In this document: one piece after another, positions 17,381 to 24,928 of the stretch
Position numbering within the stretch: the stretch's first letter is position 1
Layout of the letters: every line of letters begins with the position of its first letter
From: Fiminaster sp050874705
GTDB taxonomy: Bacteria > Bacillota_I > Bacilli_A > RFN20 > CAG-826
Length of the DNA stretch: 64,000 nucleotides
NCBI GenBank assembly: GCA_050874705.1
Contig: JBNMLE010000001.1
Span: 37,558 to 101,557, forward strand
Reading direction: 5' to 3'
Notes under the pieces: model-generated
Told to the model about the DNA's origin: nothing
The model's input: the letters and a program-made list of their open reading frames with translations, nothing else
Databases searched by the model: none
Program-made: the position numbers and the translations under genes

Positions 17381-17420
17381 CTCCTTGTTTTTATATGTGG
17401 TTTCTCAAGGGAACACAAAT
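17381..17420 (-). promoter_or_regulatory. preQ1-I-like riboswitch upstream of queT
   Basis: On the minus strand this 40-base element has a short P1 stem (TGTG at 17417-17414 with CACA at 17399-17396), a loop starting TTC, and an A-rich tail TATAAAAACAAGG. The loop segment CCTTG (17410-17406) can pair with CAAGG (17387-17383) as an H-type pseudoknot. The layout (UUC, then the P2 strand, then a UAUAAAAA-type tail) matches known preQ1-I aptamers. The tail strand includes the Shine-Dalgarno AAGGAG, so ligand binding would block translation of queT. Confidence 0.78.
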
Positions 17421-17424
17421 ATAT

Positions 17425-18324
17425 TTAATTATTTAAAATTGCCTCCGCTAAAAGATTAGCGACAGATAATACTTTAACACCTTTTATATTTTTTTCTATA
17501 CTATCAGTAACAACTACACCTTTAATTTCATCTTTAAGTTTTCCAGTTGAAAATACAGCATGCGTTGCACAAACATAAACTTCTTTTGCGCCATGAGAAA
17601 TCAAAGCATCATAGGCATTATTAATTGTTCCACAAGTGTCAATCATATCATCGACAATAAGACATGTTTTACCATTGACATTGCCAACTACATTTATGAC
17701 CTCACTTTTATTTGGAGCAGGACGTCTTTTATCGATAAAAGCAATTGAAGCGCCATTAAACATAGAACCTAAATCTCTTGCTCTTAGTGCTGATCCATGG
17801 TCAGGAGCAACTACTACAACATCGCTTTGTTTAATTCCATGTTCGTTGAAATAATTGACAAAATAATCACCAAATAATTCAAATGTATCTAAATTTATAA
17901 CAGGGCAAGAAAAGAAACCTTGTATTTGTTGAGTATGAAGGTCAATTGTAATAATTTTATCAATCATCGCTGCTTGATACATATTAGCAATAACTTTTGC
18001 GGTAATAGGTTCTCCTACAAGAGCCACTCTATCTTGTCTTGCATAACCAAAATATGGAACAACTAAATTAACAGATTTAGCATCACTATTTCTTAATGAA
18101 TCCGCAAATATAAGTATCTCAAAAATATTATCTTGTGCAGGATTTGCAGTCGATTGAACAATATAAACATCTTTTCCTCGAACATTAGAAAGATTCCTAC
18201 ACATAATTTCTCCATCAGCAAATTTTCTAATTTCAACTTTGCCTAGAGGTAGCTTTGCAATCTTTGCAATTTTCTTTGCTAATTCTTTATTAGCGGATAA
18301 ATGAAATATAATCGAATTTTTCAT
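17425..18324 (-). CDS. prs: Ribose-phosphate pyrophosphokinase
   Basis: Makes PRPP from ribose 5-phosphate and ATP for nucleotide synthesis. The 299-residue protein has the family motifs DLHTQQIQGFF (about residue 128) and the PRPP-binding CLIVDDMIDTCGT (about residue 214). It is a little shorter than the usual 310-320. The ATG lies 10 bases after the stop of the upstream gene, without a ribosome binding site. Confidence 0.95.
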   Translation of the reverse strand: MKNSIIFHLSANKELAKKIAKIAKLPLGKVEIRKFADGEIMCRNLSNVRGKDVYIVQSTANPAQDNIFEILIFADSLRNSDAKSVNLVVPYFGYARQDRVALVGEPITAKVIANMYQAAMIDKIITIDLHTQQIQGFFSCPVINLDTFELFGDYFVNYFNEHGIKQSDVVVVAPDHGSALRARDLGSMFNGASIAFIDKRRPAPNKSEVINVVGNVNGKTCLIVDDMIDTCGTINNAYDALISHGAKEVYVCATHAVFSTGKLKDEIKGVVVTDSIEKNIKGVKVLSVANLLAEAILNN

Positions 18325-18331
18325 AGCAAAA

Positions 18332-18340
18332 ATATTACCA
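18332..18340 (-). promoter_or_regulatory. Extended -10 element of prs, leaderless
   Basis: The minus strand reads TGGTAATAT, an extended -10 whose hexamer ends 7 bases before the prs ATG. The TAA inside the hexamer is also the stop codon of the upstream gene. The predicted start of transcription is about 1 base before the ATG. Confidence 0.45.
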
Positions 18341-18922
18341 TTTCATAATAGATAATAAAACTATCTTTTTATTTAATTCAGGTTTTGAAAGGATTTTTGA
18401 TTTATCTACTTCATAACCGAGTTCTTTTAAGTGGTTAGCGCATTTTTCTCCATATAGCCAAAAATCAATGCCATAGTTCTCTAAATTTTTCTTCGGATCT
18501 TGTTCAAAATAATAATGGTTTAAATAATATAATTCGCCTTTATACATTTGATAATAATCAGGAAGATAATTGATATCAATTTTTGAAAATCTAGCAAATC
18601 GATAAATCAAGAATAATTTCTCAAACCATTCGTCATTAATTGTGCCATTTGCAATTGCATCAAGGGCTTTAATTCCATCAATATATTCATAAACAATAGT
18701 CAAATTCTTTTTGTCTTTTCTTAATAATTTAGGATTCTTAATTCCATATGAAGAAAAATCTTTATAACTTTTTACTTCAAAATCAAAATCTTCTAAATTG
18801 TTATATTGTTTAACAAAAAACTTTTTATCTTTAATTTTGCATTCAAAAGATATGTGGTCTTCTTTTTCCACGATCTTTTTCACTATTTCATATTTTTTTC
18901 TTCTAACTACAATATTTTCCAT
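18335..18922 (-). CDS. Uncharacterised protein with kinase-like N-terminal lobe
   Basis: A 195-residue soluble protein with no firm family. Residues 20-85 recall the N-lobe of small-molecule kinases: a KKFFVKQY strand with a candidate ATP lysine, then FEVKSYKDF with a candidate Glu, then IVYEYIDGI as a hinge-like segment. No HxD catalytic loop or DFG-type motif is visible afterwards, so it may be a pseudokinase or unrelated. The ATG at 18922 fits a TATAAT-based leaderless promoter; upstream extension runs into the opposite gene. It is divergent from the glycosyltransferase gene and followed closely by prs. Confidence 0.6.
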   Translation of the reverse strand: MENIVVRRKKYEIVKKIVEKEDHISFECKIKDKKFFVKQYNNLEDFDFEVKSYKDFSSYGIKNPKLLRKDKKNLTIVYEYIDGIKALDAIANGTINDEWFEKLFLIYRFARFSKIDINYLPDYYQMYKGELYYLNHYYFEQDPKKNLENYGIDFWLYGEKCANHLKELGYEVDKSKILSKPELNKKIVLLSIMKW

Positions 18923-18929
18923 TACCCAA

Positions 18930-18949
18930 ATTATAACAAATGTTATATC
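18930..18949. promoter_or_regulatory. Bidirectional promoter: two opposed extended -10 elements in one palindrome
   Basis: The palindrome TATAACA-AA-TGTTATA contains TGTTATAAT reading left (18938-18930) and TGTTATATC reading right (18941-18949). Leftward transcription would start about 1 base before the ATG at 18922; rightward about 2 bases before the ATG at 18958. Only 35 bases separate the two start codons and neither gene has a ribosome binding site. Confidence 0.6.
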
Positions 18950-18957
18950 ATAAAAAT

Positions 18958-19980
18958 ATGAAAGTTTTATTATATTTTGAAAATTACAATGCCATTCGCA
19001 AATCAGGTATTGGTCGTGCTTTAAAGCACCAAAAAAGAGCATGTGAGATGTCGGGAATTGAATACACTCTCAATCCAAAAGACAGATTTGACATTGCTCA
19101 TATAAATACATACGGTTTAAAATCGTATCGAATTTTAAGGAAATGCCAAAAGAAAGGAATCCCTGTAATCGTTCATGGACATAGCACTATTGAAGATTTC
19201 AGAGATTCATTCACATGTTGGAAATTTCTTTCAATATTCTATAACTGGAGATTAAGAAAAATGTATTCCCATGCGGATTACATCGTCACGCCTACACCAT
19301 ATTCAAAATCATTAATTGAAAACTATGGATATGGTAAAAAAATATACGCAGTTAGCAACGGAATAGATTTAAAAGGTTATGCCTTCCATCCTGAATATAA
19401 AGAAAAGTACTATAACCATTTTGGAATTAAAGATGGTGAAAAAACAGTTATTGGTTTGGGTCTTCCTTTTAAAAGAAAAGGTTTAGCGGATTTCTTTGAA
19501 GTAGCAAGAAGAATGCCAGATGTTAAATTTATTTGGTTTTCACATTTATCGCCACTACTTCAAACTCACTTTATAAGAAAAGCAATTAAACATCGTCCGA
19601 AAAACGCAATTATGGCAGGATATGTTGAAGATTATCAAGTTGTTCAAGGAGCATTCCAAAACGCAAACGCCTTCTTCTTCCCTTCATATGAAGAAAATGA
19701 AGGTATTGTTACTCTTGAAGCTTTAGCATCTAAATGCCCTTGTGTTATTAGAGATATTGGTGTTTATAAAGATTGGCTACATGACGACGTTGATTGTTAC
19801 AAAGGCCACAATAATGATGAATTTGTGGACATTTTAACAAAAGTCATTGATCACAAAGATGAAAAAATTGTCGAAGAAGGCTATAAAGTAGTATCTGAAA
19901 GAGATATAAATAAAGTTGGAACCGAAATTAAAGAAGTATATAGCGAAATCTTAAAAGATTATGCCAGCAGAAAAAAATAA
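18958..19980 (+). CDS. GT4-family glycosyltransferase, probably glycolipid-forming
   Basis: A 340-residue GT-B enzyme. It has an N-terminal acceptor domain starting MKVLLYFENYNAIRKSGIGRA, a linker with NGIDLKGY, and the C-terminal donor-binding motif EENEGIVTLEA at about residue 245 (the EX7E element). The pattern resembles enzymes that add a sugar to diacylglycerol in Firmicutes and Mollicutes, but substrate cannot be read. The ATG at 18958 fits the promoter; a frame from 18940 would start upstream of the predicted transcript. It overlaps the downstream GtrA gene by 20 bases. Confidence 0.82.
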   Translation: MKVLLYFENYNAIRKSGIGRALKHQKRACEMSGIEYTLNPKDRFDIAHINTYGLKSYRILRKCQKKGIPVIVHGHSTIEDFRDSFTCWKFLSIFYNWRLRKMYSHADYIVTPTPYSKSLIENYGYGKKIYAVSNGIDLKGYAFHPEYKEKYYNHFGIKDGEKTVIGLGLPFKRKGLADFFEVARRMPDVKFIWFSHLSPLLQTHFIRKAIKHRPKNAIMAGYVEDYQVVQGAFQNANAFFFPSYEENEGIVTLEALASKCPCVIRDIGVYKDWLHDDVDCYKGHNNDEFVDILTKVIDHKDEKIVEEGYKVVSERDINKVGTEIKEVYSEILKDYASRKK

Positions 19981-20494
19981 AAAAATATCTTTAGAAATAA
20001 TTCGCTTTATTATAACTGGAATCATTGCAACAATAATTGATTTTGGTGTCTTTTCTTTAGTTGCAGTTTTTATTCCAGATTCATTTAATTTTTGGAAAAC
20101 ATTTATATGCACCGCTTGTGGTTTTTTAGTTTCGCTTGTTGTTAATTATCTTTTATCTGCTTTTTGGGTTTATAAAAATGTTGATAAATCAATAAATAAA
20201 AAATCACCAAAAAACTTAATTTTATTTGCGGTATTTTCGCTTGTTGGTCTTTTACTTGGAACTGCAATAATGTGCGGATTTGATGCTTTAGACAATTATG
20301 TAATTCATATTAATTATCAAGATTGGTTAAAATTCATAACTGATTCAGAACATTATCCATTTAATTTTTTACAATTCTTTCTTGCAGGCGTCTTCTTTGC
20401 GGTTAAAACTTTAATCGTCTTAGTTTGGAATTATTTGTCACGCAAAAAATTCATTTTTAAATCTCCTGAAGAAGTTCAAAAAGAGAAAAAATAA
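19961..20494 (+). CDS. GtrA-family membrane protein
   Basis: A 177-residue protein with four membrane segments (about residues 12-32, 40-62, 85-105 and 130-155), the GtrA fold. GtrA-like proteins are thought to help move undecaprenyl-linked sugars or assist membrane glycosyltransferases. The 20-base overlap with the glycosyltransferase gene suggests they work on the same glycan. It ends one base before the converging MazG-like gene with no terminator between. Confidence 0.85.
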   Translation: MPAEKNKKISLEIIRFIITGIIATIIDFGVFSLVAVFIPDSFNFWKTFICTACGFLVSLVVNYLLSAFWVYKNVDKSINKKSPKNLILFAVFSLVGLLLGTAIMCGFDALDNYVIHINYQDWLKFITDSEHYPFNFLQFFLAGVFFAVKTLIVLVWNYLSRKKFIFKSPEEVQKEKK

Positions 20495-20818
20495 TTATTT
20501 ATATTCAGTATATTTTTTACTTGATCCTTTTACTTTGCTAACAGGATATTTTTGTTCATTTTTTAATAATTTTTCCATCATTATGTCTTCGATATTAAGA
20601 CCATAATGATCCGCCATTAAAGTAGCATATAAAAATACATCAGCAAGCTCTTCTTTTACCTTGTCTAACGATTTCTCTTTATCACTCCATTGAAATACTT
20701 CTAAAAGCTCGCTTGCTTCAATACATATGGATTTTGCAAGGTTTTCGCCACTATGAAACTGTGCCCAATCCCTGTCATCGCGAAACTTCATTATTCGATT
20801 ATATAATTCTTTGTTCAT
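20495..20818 (-). CDS. MazG-like nucleotide pyrophosphohydrolase (copy 1)
   Basis: A 107-residue all-alpha protein of the MazG/RS21-C6 type, which hydrolyses (d)NTPs to monophosphates. The metal-binding signature is EASELLE at about residue 35 and EELADV at about 60. The ATG at 20818 aligns with the start of the paralogue at 41882-42205. A later ATG (20791) follows a TATAAT inside the gene by 6 bases and could make a shorter form. It lies just after gpmA. Confidence 0.85.
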   Translation of the reverse strand: MNKELYNRIMKFRDDRDWAQFHSGENLAKSICIEASELLEVFQWSDKEKSLDKVKEELADVFLYATLMADHYGLNIEDIMMEKLLKNEQKYPVSKVKGSSKKYTEYK

Positions 20819-20835
20819 ATTTTTTTAATTAGAAA

Positions 20836-20854
20836 AGGCGCCATTTAGACGCCT
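20836..20854 (-). terminator. Rho-independent terminator of gpmA (weak)
   Basis: AGGCG (20836-20840) pairs with CGCCT (20850-20854). On the minus strand the stem is followed by TTTTCTAATT. It lies directly after the gpmA stop and before the MazG-like gene. The T run is short, so some read-through is likely. Confidence 0.55.
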
Positions 20855-20860
20855 AATTTT

Positions 20861-21607
20861 TTATTTTGCTTTTCCTTGATTTGCAACAGCTTCCATTTGT
20901 TTTTTGAGTTCGGCTTCATCCATTAAATAATAATGTTTGATTGCTTTCATATCATCATCGAATTCATATACTAGTGGAACACCTGTTGGAATGTTAACAC
21001 CAACGATTTCTTCTGGTGACATATTATCGAAATATTTCACTAAAGCACGTAATGAATTACCATGGGCAACAATAAGAACGCGTTTGCCTTGTTCCATCAT
21101 TGGTTTAATGACATTTTCGAAATATGGAACGGCACGGGCAACTGTCATTTCAAGTGATTCGTTGAGTGGTAAATCTTTTTTATCAACATCTCTAAATTGT
21201 GCTTGAAGAGCAGGATTGCGTGGATCGTCTTCTGCTAAAGCAGGAGGTGGACAATCATAGGAACGACGCCAAATCTTGACTTGTTCTTCGCCATATTTAG
21301 CGGCTGTTTCAGCTTTATTTAAGCCTTGTAAAGCACCATAATGACGTTCGTTAAGTCTCCAGCTTTTATAAACTGGTAACCATTCACGATCAAGCTCAAA
21401 TAAAACATTGTTCATTGTGTGAATAGCGCGTTTGAGAAGTGATGTATATACAACATCAAAATCATAGCCTTTTTCTTTTAATGTTTTTCCAGCGCGATGA
21501 GCTTCTGCAACACCTTTTTCGCTGAGTTCGACATCAGTCCAACCTGTGAATAAATTAAGCTTATTCCATTCAGATTCGCCATGTCTAATTAATACTAATT
21601 TGTGCAT
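20861..21607 (-). CDS. gpmA: 2,3-bisphosphoglycerate-dependent phosphoglycerate mutase
   Basis: Glycolytic interconversion of 3- and 2-phosphoglycerate. The 248-residue protein has the phosphohistidine motif LIRHGESEWN at residues 5-14, the LNERHYG motif near residue 87 and VAHGNSLRAL at about 182. AGAGGA precedes the ATG. Full length. Confidence 0.96.
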   Translation of the reverse strand: MHKLVLIRHGESEWNKLNLFTGWTDVELSEKGVAEAHRAGKTLKEKGYDFDVVYTSLLKRAIHTMNNVLFELDREWLPVYKSWRLNERHYGALQGLNKAETAAKYGEEQVKIWRRSYDCPPPALAEDDPRNPALQAQFRDVDKKDLPLNESLEMTVARAVPYFENVIKPMMEQGKRVLIVAHGNSLRALVKYFDNMSPEEIVGVNIPTGVPLVYEFDDDMKAIKHYYLMDEAELKKQMEAVANQGKAK

Positions 21608-21640
21608 GTTATTATCCTCTTTCTTTAATAATATATCACA

Positions 21641-22969
21641 TTAATCCGCTAATGAACCCATTGGATCCCAAGGTTTTAATTCAATTGGTTCAGCGTTATA
21701 TGCATCAAGTTCTTCTTTTGTTAAATATTTTTTATTAACAACTGCTTGATATGTATATTGGTTAAACCATGTATCTGACATAATGTAATAACCATTTTTG
21801 CCATTTAATTCGCCCCAAGAATTTTCAATTTTCCATTTTGTTGGTTTTCCATCACGAATTGCAACACCAGTAATGCACATTGCGTGGTTCATCGCGGATG
21901 CACGATAATCAAGTGATTCGCCTTTATCCATTTTATAATCGAGATCTAATAATGATTTAAAATCGAACAAACCATCGTCCCAAACACCATTTGGTCTATC
22001 TCCATATGAAGAAACATCACTGCCAAACCAAACAATTTGATTGTCTTTTAATTGTGCAATGATTAATTCTTTCATTCTTTCCATTGGAAGATTGAGGTGT
22101 GTGACTTTCTTGCCACCAGCAACATTACCTAAATATTTGACAGTAAATGATTTGTTAAATGGCTTATCTTTTGTTGGAGCGTTAATGATACTTACATATT
22201 CATCAAGCATATTTCCAACATATTTTTCAAAAAATGATTCAGGTGTATAACCTTTTTCAACGTGGCAAACATTATCAGCATCAGTGTATTCAAAATCAAA
22301 ATGTTCTGGTGGTAAACCATAAACAGACACTAAAGCACGATAGAATCTATCCATATAATCGTTTTTAATTTCTCTTACAAGATCCATACCGCCTTTTTTA
22401 AAGGCTTCTTTTGATTCGCTTGCAAAATGTCTTACTTCTGCATTTACAAGTGAGTTGATATAACGGGTATTGGATGAAGTAAATGTTTCTGGATATGCAT
22501 TTTTAGGGCAAACACCATATTTTTTAACAACATTGACAAACATATCCCATTGTCCACCATCACCTATTCCGTTTTGGACGATGAATTGAAGTGTTCTATC
22601 ATCATAATCTTTGTCTAATAATTCAATTAGAATTTCCAATGTGTAATTGAGTTTTTCAAGCTTATCGTAGAAAGCAACATAGCTTTGTGAAAGTTCAAAA
22701 AATTTGATGTTTTTCTTGTTTCCAATCATTTCTCTTAAAACATTTGTCGCGGCAAAAATCCAACATCTTCCTGATGCTTTTTGATTTGCAACTGTCATAG
22801 TTTTAATGTTGACATCAAAGTTAAAGTCCATGTCTTTGACACCGTCTTTGTTTAAAGAAACGACTGAAATATCAGAATTTGATAAAGCATGTCTAACAAC
22901 TGTAGACAATTTATCGTTCTTATAATCAGCAAGTACTTTTGATAAATGATTTTTATTTATTGATTCCAT
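21641..22969 (-). CDS. pepC: Aminopeptidase C (bleomycin hydrolase family, C1B)
   Basis: Cytoplasmic cysteine aminopeptidase. The catalytic triad is visible: Cys in NQKASGRCWIFA (about residue 65), His in SAMNHAMCITG and Asn in KIENSWG near the C terminus. The 442 residues match PepC. The ATG at 22969 is chosen for the GGAG 7 bases upstream; a longer frame to 23011 lacks support. Confidence 0.95.
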   Translation of the reverse strand: MESINKNHLSKVLADYKNDKLSTVVRHALSNSDISVVSLNKDGVKDMDFNFDVNIKTMTVANQKASGRCWIFAATNVLREMIGNKKNIKFFELSQSYVAFYDKLEKLNYTLEILIELLDKDYDDRTLQFIVQNGIGDGGQWDMFVNVVKKYGVCPKNAYPETFTSSNTRYINSLVNAEVRHFASESKEAFKKGGMDLVREIKNDYMDRFYRALVSVYGLPPEHFDFEYTDADNVCHVEKGYTPESFFEKYVGNMLDEYVSIINAPTKDKPFNKSFTVKYLGNVAGGKKVTHLNLPMERMKELIIAQLKDNQIVWFGSDVSSYGDRPNGVWDDGLFDFKSLLDLDYKMDKGESLDYRASAMNHAMCITGVAIRDGKPTKWKIENSWGELNGKNGYYIMSDTWFNQYTYQAVVNKKYLTKEELDAYNAEPIELKPWDPMGSLAD

Positions 22970-22995
22970 AATAATCTCCTCGCATTGTATTTTAG

Positions 22996-23012
22996 ATTGT
23001 TTTATAAACAAT
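22996..23012. promoter_or_regulatory. Inverted repeat between pepC and add
   Basis: ATTGTTT-TAT-AAACAAT is a perfect 7-base inverted repeat with a 3-base centre, in the 110-base gap between the divergent pepC and add genes. It overlaps the likely pepC promoter region (TAAAAT lies about 10 bases downstream of it on the minus strand). It could be an operator; no regulator can be named. Confidence 0.4.
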
Positions 23013-23044
23013 TTCCATTAATAAGATAATTTTTCTTCTTTGAT

Positions 23045-23073
23045 TTGATATAAGAATAAATATTGAATAAAAT
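23045..23073 (+). promoter_or_regulatory. Promoter of add, leaderless
   Basis: TTGATA (23045-23050), a 17-base spacer, and TAAAAT (23068-23073). The predicted transcription start, 7 bases beyond the hexamer, is the A of the add ATG at 23080. No ribosome binding site is present. Confidence 0.6.
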
Positions 23074-23079
23074 TTAAGC

Positions 23080-24072
23080 ATGAAAAACAATTACGCTATC
23101 ACAGATTTACACCTCCATTTAGATGGTTCACTTTCGCCTGAAATAATTATTGAAATCGCAAAAGAAGAAAACATTAAATTGCCAACATATAATCCAAATG
23201 ATTTAAGAAAATATCTTGAAGTTCCTGAAACATGTTCATCACTTAATGAATATTTAACAAAATTCGATTTACCAAATTTGGTTTTACAATCAAAAAATGG
23301 TCTATATAAAGCCACAAAAGACTTGTTAAAAAGGGAAGCATATGATGGATTAAAATATGTCGAAATACGTATGGCTCCACAACTATCAACATTAAAAGGT
23401 TTGTCTCAAAAAGAAGTTGTTGAAGCAATCTTAGGAGCCTTAAAAGATGGAGAAAAAGAATACGACATTAAATCTAACTTGATTTTATGTTTAATGAGAA
23501 ATAACAATAATAAAAAAGAAAATCTTGAAACTATCAATGTAGCAAAAGAGTTTTTAAATCATGGCGTAGTTGCACTTGATCTTGCAGGCGCGGAAGCACT
23601 TTTTCCAAACGAAATGTTTTATGAAGAATTTGAACTTGCAAAAGATTTAAACATTCCTTTTACAATTCATGCTGGTGAAGCAAGCAATTCTGAATCTGTC
23701 GTAACAGCTTTATCGATGGGTGCAAAAAGAATTGGACACGGAATTCACGCAATTGAAGATAAAAAAGTTGTTGAATACATTTCAAAAAATAGAATCCCTT
23801 TAGAAATATGTCCTAAGTCAAATTTAGATACAAAAGCAATTAAATCATTCGATGAATTACCAATTAAAAAGTTTTTAGAAAATAATGTTTTAGTAACTAT
23901 AAATACTGACGATATGACAGTATCAAATACAAACTTAAAAAACGAATATAAAATTCTTAAAGAAATGGGTTTAAGTGACAAAGAATTGTTGCAAATCGCC
24001 AACAATTCTATCGATGCTACATTTTTAACTGAAAAAGAAAAAGATGAATTAAGGAAGTATCTTATTGCTTAA
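23080..24072 (+). CDS. add: Adenosine deaminase
   Basis: Converts adenosine or deoxyadenosine to inosine for purine salvage. The 330-residue TIM-barrel protein has the zinc motif DLHLHLDGS at about residue 9, HAGE at about 199 and GHGIHA, and NTDDMTVSN at about 278. All metal and catalytic residues are present. It converges with and overlaps the next gene by 11 bases. Confidence 0.93.
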   Translation: MKNNYAITDLHLHLDGSLSPEIIIEIAKEENIKLPTYNPNDLRKYLEVPETCSSLNEYLTKFDLPNLVLQSKNGLYKATKDLLKREAYDGLKYVEIRMAPQLSTLKGLSQKEVVEAILGALKDGEKEYDIKSNLILCLMRNNNNKKENLETINVAKEFLNHGVVALDLAGAEALFPNEMFYEEFELAKDLNIPFTIHAGEASNSESVVTALSMGAKRIGHGIHAIEDKKVVEYISKNRIPLEICPKSNLDTKAIKSFDELPIKKFLENNVLVTINTDDMTVSNTNLKNEYKILKEMGLSDKELLQIANNSIDATFLTEKEKDELRKYLIA

Positions 24073-24928
24073 GAAAATCCACTACTACTTTTCTAACTAA
24101 ATCATATCTTTCAACATAAGAACTATGATGACAACCTTCAAAACATACCCATTTGGAATTTGGAATATTTTCATTCATAAATTTGTTCATATAAGGAGTT
24201 GATTCATCGAGTTCTCCTGAAAGAATTAACGTTTTTATATCAATTAATTTTAATTTATCTTCGACATTATAATTTAGTAATGTTCCTGTCCCAAAAAGTT
24301 CAGATGGGCCCCACATGTAGTTATAGACTTGCTTAAATAATTTTGGAAATCTTTTTCTTTTGAAAATATAACTTTTATCTGTAATTTTTCTTTTTACATG
24401 ATCGACATAAAATCTATTAATCGCTTTTTTATATAGCCTTTCATTTGAATGATCATCATTAATGAGAATTTCTCGTTCCTTTTCAGGATAATTTTCAATC
24501 ATTTTCATATGTTCATCATTCCACATTTTAGTTGAAGGGAGAGTTGAATATAATATGAGTTTTTTTAAACCACTATGTTTTCTTGATGTAATAAATGATA
24601 AAGCAAGCATTCCGCCCCACGAATGACCCATAAGGTAATATTCTTTTATATTAAAAAAGTTGAGCAAATTTTCTAATTCATCCATGAATGTTTCTGTTTT
24701 CCAAAGATCATAATGTTCACCACCTACTTTAGAATATCCGGAACCTAATTGGTCGTATAAAATCACCGCAAAACCATCATTTTCTAGGCCAATAAATGGT
24801 TCATATCGTTGCGAGCAACCACCTGGTCCTCCATGAAGAATTATTAAAGGAATATTGTGCTTTAAATCCCCATATACATCGCAATGAGTTTTGTAATTTA
24901 AAAATGGAATATTATATGTCTTATGCAT
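24062..24928 (-). CDS. Proline-iminopeptidase-like alpha/beta hydrolase (S33)
   Basis: A 288-residue alpha/beta hydrolase. The oxyanion motif is HGGPGGC (about residue 33), the nucleophile elbow is GHSWGG (about 106), and the Asp and His near the C terminus lie in SGELDESTP and GCHHSSY. The pattern is that of proline iminopeptidases. The ATG at 24928 overlaps the last 8 bases of the subtilase gene (ATGCATAA), so the two are likely co-translated and both would act in peptide breakdown. Confidence 0.88.
   Translation of the reverse strand: MHKTYNIPFLNYKTHCDVYGDLKHNIPLIILHGGPGGCSQRYEPFIGLENDGFAVILYDQLGSGYSKVGGEHYDLWKTETFMDELENLLNFFNIKEYYLMGHSWGGMLALSFITSRKHSGLKKLILYSTLPSTKMWNDEHMKMIENYPEKEREILINDDHSNERLYKKAINRFYVDHVKRKITDKSYIFKRKRFPKLFKQVYNYMWGPSELFGTGTLLNYNVEDKLKLIDIKTLILSGELDESTPYMNKFMNENIPNSKWVCFEGCHHSSYVERYDLVRKVVVDFLKQ

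Noticed and set aside
22970..23011. Longer pepC start at 23011
   Set aside because: The extra residues precede a good GGAG binding site and are not part of the C1B family.
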